Origin: Trigonopsis variabilis
Taxonomy: Eukaryota > Ascomycota > Trigonopsidomycetes > Trigonopsidales > Trigonopsidaceae
Direction of reading: 5' to 3'
DNA: 64,000 nt
Assembly (NCBI GenBank): GCA_003707065.3
Contig: PPXM03000006.1
Location: 558,001 to 622,000 of the forward strand
Positions 57,187-64,000 of this stretch are shown here, in pieces. Each line of letters opens with the position of its first letter. Position 1 is the first letter of the stretch. The notes below the pieces were generated by a model that saw only the letters and a list, made by a program, of their open reading frames with translations, was not told where the DNA came from and searched no databases. Made by a program: the position numbers and the translations under genes.

Positions 57187-57762
57187 GTTCAACCGCTAGC
57201 TGAGCTCTGTCGGAATTCAACACTCTGGCATGGATACAATAACGAAAAGTGCTCAATATAAGATGTGTAAAAGAATATAAATGTGTTTAGGTTAGATATG
57301 TTCCCACTGAGATAAGCGTATTACTCGACCACCGTCTATAGGCCGTAATGGGCACTAGACCAGGTTCTTAAAATTGCTACTGGACAAGATCCGAAACACT
57401 GATATCCACTGTATATCTATGTCTCGGTATAACGTTGGTTGAATCGAGATCAGGGCTTGAACGCCTGGCACCGACCGACCATCATGGCTCTCCATCTACT
57501 GCAACCAAATGTGATCATCTAGACATAAACAACAAATACCAGCTTGACTTGATTTCACCGCAAGCGCCTACTCGTTTCAGTTTCCAACTCCGGGTCCGTT
57601 CCAGAAGACGACAAAGTCACGGCTCAGAAAAGGGGTTGTGGGCCGGCTTTTAGTTCCGCCATGGTAGTACACCCCACCTTGGGTCATCCCTCTTACTACT
57701 ACACACCTTCCCTTTCCTCGTCTTACCCTTCTAGCTGAGGATTTCTTTTTACGGCATTGAAA
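57187..57762. other. SER3-LSC1 spacer
   Basis: 576 bases between two genes in the same direction. It contains a C/T-rich tract before the LSC1 start (57690-57750). No gene was seen. Confidence 0.4.
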
Positions 57763-59195
57763 ATGACCATAACGGCATCGCTACGAAGTTGCAAATTGTA
57801 AGTTTCAGACCCACTCAATTGATCTGAGAGGTCGCGTCCCTATAAAGTCTCTTGTCTCTTCCAGGTGGGGTTTCACGAGCTGCTCCATGCAGATGTTACA
57901 GCCGACCCCGCAGCAAGGTCTAATCTTCGGCCGAACAGGTTGGGCATTTGTTGTTTATGAGAAAAAAGGAATTGAACTGCATTCGATGGCTGGTTTAGCG
58001 TGTGTCGGTTAGAACTAATCATAACGTGGAGAGATGGGGTCATGTGACGGGTACGGATGAGCGATCTCCAGACATCTGAAACTCAAGAACAAGACTAACT
58101 ATGATCTAGTGCAAATCTCGGCTTTAAAAGATATCTATCTTCTTCAGCCGCTCGTCATTCATATTCTGATACGATCAAGAACTTGAAGATCAATAGCGAC
58201 ACTAAAGTTATCTTCCAAGATAAGTTGCCGGTTCGGTTGAGGAGAAAGCTAATCTTTACGCTTCACAGGAAAACAAGGTACTTTCCACGGTACTCAGGCT
58301 TTGGAGTATGGCACCAAGGTAAGACAATGGCATTATTTCGGCTAACAAAGTAGCTTGTGGGAGGAACCAACCCCAAAAGAGCAGGAGAGTCCCACCTGGG
58401 TCTGCCAGTCTTTGCCACAGTAGCGGACGCTAAGAAAGAAACTGGAGGTAAGTTGGAGCTATAAAAGCATATTCTGACCAAATTTTAGCCAACGCTTCAG
58501 CTATCTTTGTGCCACCTCCTTTGGCTGCTGCTGCCATTGAAGAGGCCGTTGCTGCCGAATTGGATCTTGTCGTCGCTATTACTGAAGGAATCCCTCAACA
58601 TGACATGCTTCGAGTGGTTGATATGCTCAAAAGCCAATCCAAGACTCGACTGGTTGGTCCCAACTGCCCTGGTATCATTGCCCCCGAACAATGCAAAATA
58701 GGTATCATGCCCTCTTCCATTCATAAGCGGGGACGCGTTGGCATTGTCTCGCGATCGGGCACGTTGACCTACGAAGCCGTGAACCAGACCACCAATGTCG
58801 GTCTTGGACAGACTCTTGTCGTCGGTATCGGTGGAGACCCGTTCAATGGAACAAACTTCATTGACTGTCTCAAGGTGTTTTTGGAAGATGAGGAAACTGA
58901 AGGTATTATTATGATTGGTGAAATCGGAGGATCTGCTGAAGAAGACGCAGCCGAATTTTTAAGAGAATACAACCTTTCTCGGGAGCATCCTAAGCCTGTC
59001 TGTGCATTTATTGCAGGTGTCTCTGCTCCCCCTGGACGTCGTATGGGTCACGCAGGCGCTATCATCTCTGGAGGAAAAGGAGGCGCCGAGTCTAAGATCG
59101 AGGCCCTGACTGCTGCTGGTGTCGTCGTTGAGGCTAGCCCTGCTCGCTTGGGTAAGGCTTTGTATGATGAATTCGTCCGGTCTGATTTACTTTAA
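57763..59195 (+). CDS. LSC1: mitochondrial succinyl-CoA ligase, alpha subunit
   Basis: Five exons: 57763-57797, 58110-58219, 58260-58318, 58354-58447 and 58489-59195, giving 334 residues (yeast 329). Introns are 312, 40, 35 and 41 nt; the second is AT-AC. The joined N-terminus [20 protein letters not shown] is a mitochondrial presequence, followed by YSDTIKNL and [18 protein letters not shown], the CoA-binding motif. [48 protein letters not shown] and the phospho-histidine in [14 protein letters not shown] are intact. With the beta subunit it makes ATP or GTP from succinyl-CoA in the TCA cycle. CTG codes leucine in SHLGLPVF, at a position conserved in the family. Confidence 0.96.
58220..58259 (+). 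other. AT-AC intron of LSC1
   Basis: The 40-nt intron begins ATAAGT and ends GCTAATCTTTAC. It interrupts the glycine codon (G + GC) of QGFTGKQG, which is invariant in this enzyme. No GT-AG choice nearby restores the motif and phase. The donor ATAAGT is U2-like and not the U12 consensus ATATCCTT, and the branch-like GCTAATC sits as in the GT-AG introns of this window. Splicing is inferred from the protein only. Confidence 0.85.
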
Positions 59196-59448
59196 ATTGG
59201 ATTTATCAGCTCAATTTGGTCCATGGCGGGTTTGCTGCCTTTGGTTGTCGCCCATTAATTGATAGATTGTACCAGCAGATGTCTTCAGCAACGTAGCTTT
59301 TCTTTTCGTGCCTCGTTTTACATTCTTTACGTAGCGTTTACTGTAGAATTGGTACTATTCCCAATAGCAAGATTACGTGAGTGTATTGCTCCGCCAGACG
59401 GTAAAGTCGACGGTAACGGTCCATTTTCCGACTCGATCCAAGGGGCCC

Positions 59449-60774
59449 ATGATCTCGGCGTTTATAATATATAACCTCAAAGGCGAGGTCTTGGTCTCGA
59501 GGACCTTTCGAGATAATCTTCGGCGGTCGATTGCGGACGTTTTCCGGGTGAACGTGATCAGTAACCCGAAGAATGTCCGGAGTCCCGTGTTGACGGTAGG
59601 ATCAACGAGTTTTTGCCATATCCGTCACGATAACTTATACCTCGTTTCTGTGTGCCGATATAATGTCGATGTCAGTGGAGTCTTTGAGTTTTTATATCGG
59701 TTTGCCGAGCTTGGATCTGGATATTTCAACAGATTTGACGAAGAAGCCGTCAAGACGAATTTCATGGTCATCTACGACTTGTTAGACGAGGTCTTGGATT
59801 TCGGATATCCTCAAAACACCGAAATGAATAGTCTGGAGCGATACATCAGTCGGGAGGGAGTCAAAACTAGGGCAAAGAAAGAAGTGGTAAGGATAAAGCT
59901 GGCTGGAGAGAGTGGGCTAACGTTCAAGTCATCGTCTATTACTAAGCAAGCTACTGGAGCTATACCGTGGAGACCTGTTGGAATCAAATATAAAAAGAAC
60001 GAGGTTTTTGTTGATGTGATTGAAGAGATCTCGGTTCTGGTGAATGCTAATGGATCCATCTTGCACCAACAAGTAGATGGCCATGTCAGAATTAAAGCTT
60101 TCCTCTCAGGAATGCCTGAATGCCGGCTGGGACTAAATGATAATATCTTACTAGAGAACTATCAAGAGAATAGTGAAGCTCTCTCAAAGCCGGGCATTGT
60201 CGCCTTACAAGACTGTCATTTCCATCAATGTGTTCGTTTGGGAAAGTTTGAGAGCGAAGGACTTATCTCGTTTGTTCCCCCTGATGGGGAATTTGAAGTT
60301 ATGAAGTATAGGGCATCCGAAGGGCTCCAACTGCCCTTTTTAATAGTTCCTATTATAACCCAAGAAGGCAAACTTCATGTCGACTTTCAGATCATTCTTC
60401 GCAGTCAATTCGATCCCAAGTTACAAGCTACAGACATTGTCATCAAGATTCCTGTGCCTCTCAATACCGTCAAAGTCTCGAACAACTCGTCCTCAGGAAG
60501 GGCCAAATATGAACCCAGCGAAAACGCGATAATATGGAAGATTTCAAGACTAAACGGCAGTCAGGAGCAAACCTTATCTGCAAAGGCGACCCTGACCTCA
60601 ATGACTCAAAGTGACAAGCCGTGGACAAGGCCGCCCATCAGTGTCAACTTCTCTCTATTGATGTTCACTTGTACAAGTCTGGAAATCCGGTTCTTGAAGG
60701 TTTCCGAAGATTATAGTCCTATCAAATGGGTCCGTTATCTAACTAAAGCTGGATCTTACGAGATTCGCTTCTAG
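59449..60774 (+). CDS. APM4: AP-2 adaptor complex mu subunit
   Basis: From the ATG at 59449 the protein has 441 residues and starts MISAFIIYNLKGEVLVSRTF, as in fission yeast Apm4; the upstream open frame is dropped. The N-terminal longin-like domain (1-140) has RRSIADVFRVNVISN and FGYPQNTEMNSL. The mu homology domain (about 170-441) has TGAIPWRPVGIKYKKNEVFVDV (read as two parts), FLSGMPECRLGLNDN and KWVRYLTKAGSYEIRF at the end. The closeness to Apm4 over Apm1 (AP-1) and Apm3 (AP-3) is judged from these segments. AP-2 links clathrin, PI(4,5)P2 and cargo at the plasma membrane. It converges on another endocytosis-type gene. Confidence 0.9.
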   Translation: MISAFIIYNLKGEVLVSRTFRDNLRRSIADVFRVNVISNPKNVRSPVLTVGSTSFCHIRHDNLYLVSVCRYNVDVSGVFEFLYRFAELGSGYFNRFDEEAVKTNFMVIYDLLDEVLDFGYPQNTEMNSLERYISREGVKTRAKKEVVRIKLAGESGLTFKSSSITKQATGAIPWRPVGIKYKKNEVFVDVIEEISVLVNANGSILHQQVDGHVRIKAFLSGMPECRLGLNDNILLENYQENSEALSKPGIVALQDCHFHQCVRLGKFESEGLISFVPPDGEFEVMKYRASEGLQLPFLIVPIITQEGKLHVDFQIILRSQFDPKLQATDIVIKIPVPLNTVKVSNNSSSGRAKYEPSENAIIWKISRLNGSQEQTLSAKATLTSMTQSDKPWTRPPISVNFSLLMFTCTSLEIRFLKVSEDYSPIKWVRYLTKAGSYEIRF

Positions 60775-60828
60775 CCAACATCTATTGTCTTTTACTTTGG
60801 GGAGTTTTTTATACATAAGATCTCGACA

Positions 60829-62423
60829 TCAGTGGCGCTTAGGAGGAGGAGGCGGAGGAGCTTTCTTGGACGCCGCCGCAGTACCTCCTGATGCTCCTCG
60901 AGGGGCTGGAGGCGGCGGCGGTTGTTGGTTGCTCGCAGCGGCAGGGAGGGACGTTGTGCTGTTCATTGCACTGGTAAGAGGAGTAGCAACTGCTCCAGCA
61001 TGCCACGTTTTTGTTTGTTGCACTGTTGGTCGGGCTGGTTTTGGGAGGATTTCAATTGCCTCTTGTATGATTGTACAATAAGGAACTGGAAATAGTCCCC
61101 GATCTCCATTGGCAAGGTTCTCACCAATCCACCATCCTGCATCGACCTCCGAATCCACACCCACCAGATCTCCGACCTCGACCGAGAGCTCATCCTCCGC
61201 ACTAGCTTGAAATTTATAATTCATTCGCACCACCTTCCTAGGATCCTCAACTTCTCTGTCTGCCATTGGCGAATCGCTCTCGCGTCTACTATTAGATGTG
61301 CCAGGGCGAGAAGGAAGAGACGGGGGAGGAGAGTCTTCTCGGATGGTGGCTGTACGAGAGTTTTGGCGAGGACGGGGCCCAAGCCGGCGGAGCTCGGAGG
61401 TCGAACCAGATCGTTGGCGAAGATCCGACAAGGATCGCTGGCGAGAGGGGGGATCATTCGATTTGACGCTGACGTTAGACATTGATCGATTAGGCCGAGT
61501 AGTAGGAGCTCTAAATAACAGTTAGACTCTGGTTTTCCCTTGATCTTACGGCTCAGGCCAGGTGCTTTGAAGATGAAGGAGAATTTCTCGGGCTTGGGTA
61601 CTAAATGTTAGCAGGCCAACAATATATTTGACATACTGAAAGTCAAGTTCTGCTTGGATAAAATCACTCAATGACCGATGGATAGTAGTTTCATTATCTT
61701 TGATCTTCTCCATCCTCGTATAAACCTCATCCAGGCTTTCTTCATATTTCACCCTTTGTCCTCGGGCCTCTTCTTCTAATCGAGAATCTATAAGTCAGCA
61801 AATCCATTTATTATCACTCTGGCTCCAGGGAGGGGCTTGCACGTGACCGCGTGATTGATCCCTAGATGGAGGACAGAGATTAGATAACGAGGAAAAATAC
61901 CTTCTTTCTTTGATGACTGGATTTTGGTGAGAATGGCATCGTAAGCTAAACGACGGGACTCCATCTTTTTCCGAGCAGTCTGCCGTTAGATGGGACTCCT
62001 TGGATCGTGACCGACCTGATAATCATAAAAGTAATCCAAGGCTCTAGAAATGGCGGAAACAGTGTGTGAAGATAACGAATCAACATAAGTTTCTTGCTCT
62101 CTGGCGATTTTTTGCTGACATGTTCCGAGGCGAGAGAGAGCTTGACTAAAATTCGAATCCTGCTCGAGCTCATCGCCATAAGAAGAGAAGGATTGACCAA
62201 GAATGTCGATTGGCAGAGCCTTGTCGCCATCTTGAGCATCTTTTCGTTTCGAAATGGACTTGACGTAAGTGCCAAGGGCCTTATTGATCCGATCTGTTCC
62301 GGTCTGTCGGACCTGAATCTCGTGTTCTAATTCAAGAAATTCTTCCGAAACTCGAGTTTTTTGTTCCTGCCCTAGACGCTCAGACGTCCATTGGCGGAAC
62401 TTGCCTATCTGTTTCGACATCAT
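60829..62423 (-). CDS. endophilin-like BAR-SH3 protein
   Basis: Four exons, 62423-62016, 61979-61901, 61787-61550 and 61510-60829, flank introns of 36, 113 and 39 nt and give 468 residues. The BAR domain (about 1-245) starts MMSKQIGKFRQWTSERLGQE and contains TYVKSISKRKD, LPIDILGQSFSSYG and RALDYFYDYQ. It ends VKYEESLDEVYTRMEKIKD ... LQSTWPEP. A Ser/Arg/Pro-rich linker precedes the SH3 domain (about 348-404: VVRMNYKFQASAEDELSVEV, GWWIGENL, GLFPVPYC). The tail is Ala/Pro-rich, ending KKAPPPPPPKRH. It resembles the endophilin-type BAR-SH3 proteins of filamentous fungi more than Rvs167. It probably bends membrane at endocytic sites; the role is inferred from the domains. Confidence 0.88.
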
Positions 62424-62961
62424 GGTTGGAAGAAAATGCAACAAGCTCTTGGTGACGGAGTCTCACTAATCCGGAACAGCCAGGATCCCTGGGTCAAGGC
62501 TACTGACTTTCTCGGCGAAAACTCCGCGTTCAAGTGGAGAGTTGATGTTCAATTGCTCAATATTCTTTCCTGAAATTAAAAAGAACTCGGCTTGAGCAAT
62601 CTTGAATGGTTCTACGCCCTTGTCCCTTGGCTTGGGCTAAATTTGGCTAGCGTAACACCAACGGTTCTAATCGTTAGTATCGTTGCCGCCTCTAACAGCC
62701 ATAAGGCCTTTAACTAAAGGGGCAGCCTCCCTTGCAACTAATCGTAGACTCAAGACATTAATTAATCCACAAACTTGCTTCAAGCGACCTGCCATGTAGC
62801 TTACTCAGTGAAACAGTGTCTATATGGCTCCACGCTCAGACCCGAATCTAATTCACAATTGAACATGTCCCCACCCTTCAATCAGACTCGTATCTACGTG
62901 CCCTCACTCCAGCTATTTTCCAAACTCTTTTGTCGGTGTAACAAGATTGGGTCTTTCATCC
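62424..62961. promoter_or_regulatory. divergent upstream region of endophilin-like gene and HIR1
   Basis: 538 bases between two divergent genes. No open frame, repeat or RNA was recognised. Confidence 0.4.
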
Positions 62962-64000
62962 ATGTATTTCATCAAACCGTCGTGGCTATGCCATATAGGT
63001 ATGGAAATAAAATATAAAAGAACCTAACACGTCACAGTTGATAATAAACGGTTTGAAATTTACTCTCTGGATGTCCATCCTGATGGAAAACGACTGGCCT
63101 CAGCTGGGCTAGGTACGTGAAAGCTAATCGGGATAAGGCAATTAATTGATCAGATGGCAAGATCAGAATTTGGTCGACGGAAGCTATATTCGACTGTATA
63201 GAGAATGAACCGGACCGTCCACGCCAACTGTGTTCTCTACCCGGTCACTCTGGAGGTGTAACTGTGGTGAGATTTTCACCAAACGGGCGCTATCTTGCTA
63301 GTGGATCCGACGATCGGGTCATTCTAATCTGGCAATTGGATTCGGAGGCTCCTCCTAGACGGGAATTCGGCGCTCAAGGTGAAGCGCCTACTGAGCAGTG
63401 GTCGGTCTGTAAAAGATGCGTTGGTCACGACAACGGTTGGTTATAAACTGTTATATTACTTCAACTAACTTTACTTGACGTCCAAGATTTGGCATGGGCT
63501 CCTGATTCGAGCATCTTGGTCAGCGCCGGTCTAGATAGCGCAATCATCATCTGGAATGGGTCCACTTTTGGTAAGCAAGGGTCCTATGGTATGGCTAACG
63601 AGAGAAAAAATCAAACGACTTGATATTCACCAGTCTCACGTCAAAGGCATAGCATTTGATCCTGCCAACAAGTATTTTGCTACTGCTTCGGATGACCGAT
63701 CGATGAAAATAGTTCGATACCATCGCATTTCGACGTCAGAAATTACGTTTTCTGTTGAAGCGACAGTCACCAAACCGTTTAAAAACAGTCCTCTGGTTAC
63801 TTATTTCCGTCGATGCTCGTGGTCTCCCGACGGCGGAGTCATCGCCGCAGCTAACGCGACCAATGGCCCCGTACCTACTGTATCTATAATATCTCGAGGC
63901 GTCTGGGATTCTGATGTCAGCCTAGTCGGCCACGAAGCTCCTATTGAGGTCACTTGTTTTTCTCCTCGAATTTACCAGTCTTCTGACTCACCCGAACCCA
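62962..64000 (+). CDS. HIR1: histone chaperone subunit Hir1 (HIRA), N-terminal WD40 part, cut at right edge
   Basis: Exons seen are 62962-62998, 63038-63112, 63154-63435, then 63478 (or 63487) to 63570, and 63605 to the window edge. Introns are 39, 41, 42 (or 51) and 34 nt. The joined protein reads [20 protein letters not shown], then [20 protein letters not shown] and [17 protein letters not shown]. Later blocks are [30 protein letters not shown] and CSWSPDG. It follows yeast Hir1 repeat by repeat. With Hir2, Hir3 and Hpc2 it deposits H3-H4 outside S phase and represses histone genes. The third intron may end in TG: that gives HDNDVQDLAW, while the next AG drops three conserved residues. Confidence 0.93.

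Noticed and set aside
56518-57192. 224-codon antisense frame within SER3
   Set aside because: Long, but it mirrors a highly conserved enzyme and has no motif of its own.

Overview
The window is nuclear DNA from an ascomycete fungus, most likely a yeast-like, early-diverging lineage. About 29 protein genes lie on both strands, one per roughly 2 kb. Almost all are recognisable orthologues of Saccharomyces or Schizosaccharomyces genes. CTG sits where homologues carry conserved leucine (for example in LSC1), so this is not a CUG-Ser yeast. Several genes kept here are rare or absent in classical budding yeasts: an FTS/AKTIP-type E2-like protein, an endophilin-like BAR-SH3 protein and two MOSC proteins. 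A Lipomyces/Trigonopsis-like or Taphrinomycotina-like genome would fit, but the genus cannot be named from this window.

Layout. 0-9 kb: Stp1-type C2H2 regulator (cut at the left edge), FTS-like protein, two tandem MOSC paralogues, a SAM methyltransferase and ARG8. 9-21 kb: gene-poor, with a large Zn2Cys6 regulator, a ZIP zinc transporter with a putative zinc-response element, a Gfo/Idh/MocA oxidoreductase and the vacuolar TRP channel YVC1. 21-32 kb: apyrase YND1, urea transporter DUR3, a small zinc-cluster protein, a tRNA-Cys(GCA), exomer CHS5 and a CFEM/GPI surface protein. 32-47 kb: ADE4, citrate synthase, SNC1-type v-SNARE, DBF2-type kinase, RPL14, ARG5,6 and ATP7. 47-64 kb: a possible small gene, RPC34, SCO1, a mitochondrial helical-repeat protein, ZWF1, SER3/33, LSC1, APM4, the endophilin-like gene and HIR1 (cut at the right edge).

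Genes were rebuilt across 29 proposed introns, accepted when splicing restored a conserved protein and the reading phase closed. Most introns are 34-44 nt, lie near the start codon, and carry a CTAAC/CTAAT-like branch sequence only about 4-10 nt before the 3' splice site. A minority of 5' introns are long (277-664 nt). Two introns look non-canonical. A 40-nt AT-AC intron in LSC1 is strongly supported, because it splits the glycine codon of the invariant QGFTGKQG motif. A possible GT-TG intron in HIR1 is less certain.

There is no operon logic. Shared themes are arginine synthesis (ARG8, ARG5,6), mitochondrial energy metabolism (citrate synthase, LSC1, ATP7, SCO1) and membrane traffic (SNC1, CHS5, APM4, endophilin-like, YND1). 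I saw no transposon, LTR element, CRISPR array or rRNA. All functional calls rest on remembered protein families; no database search was run.
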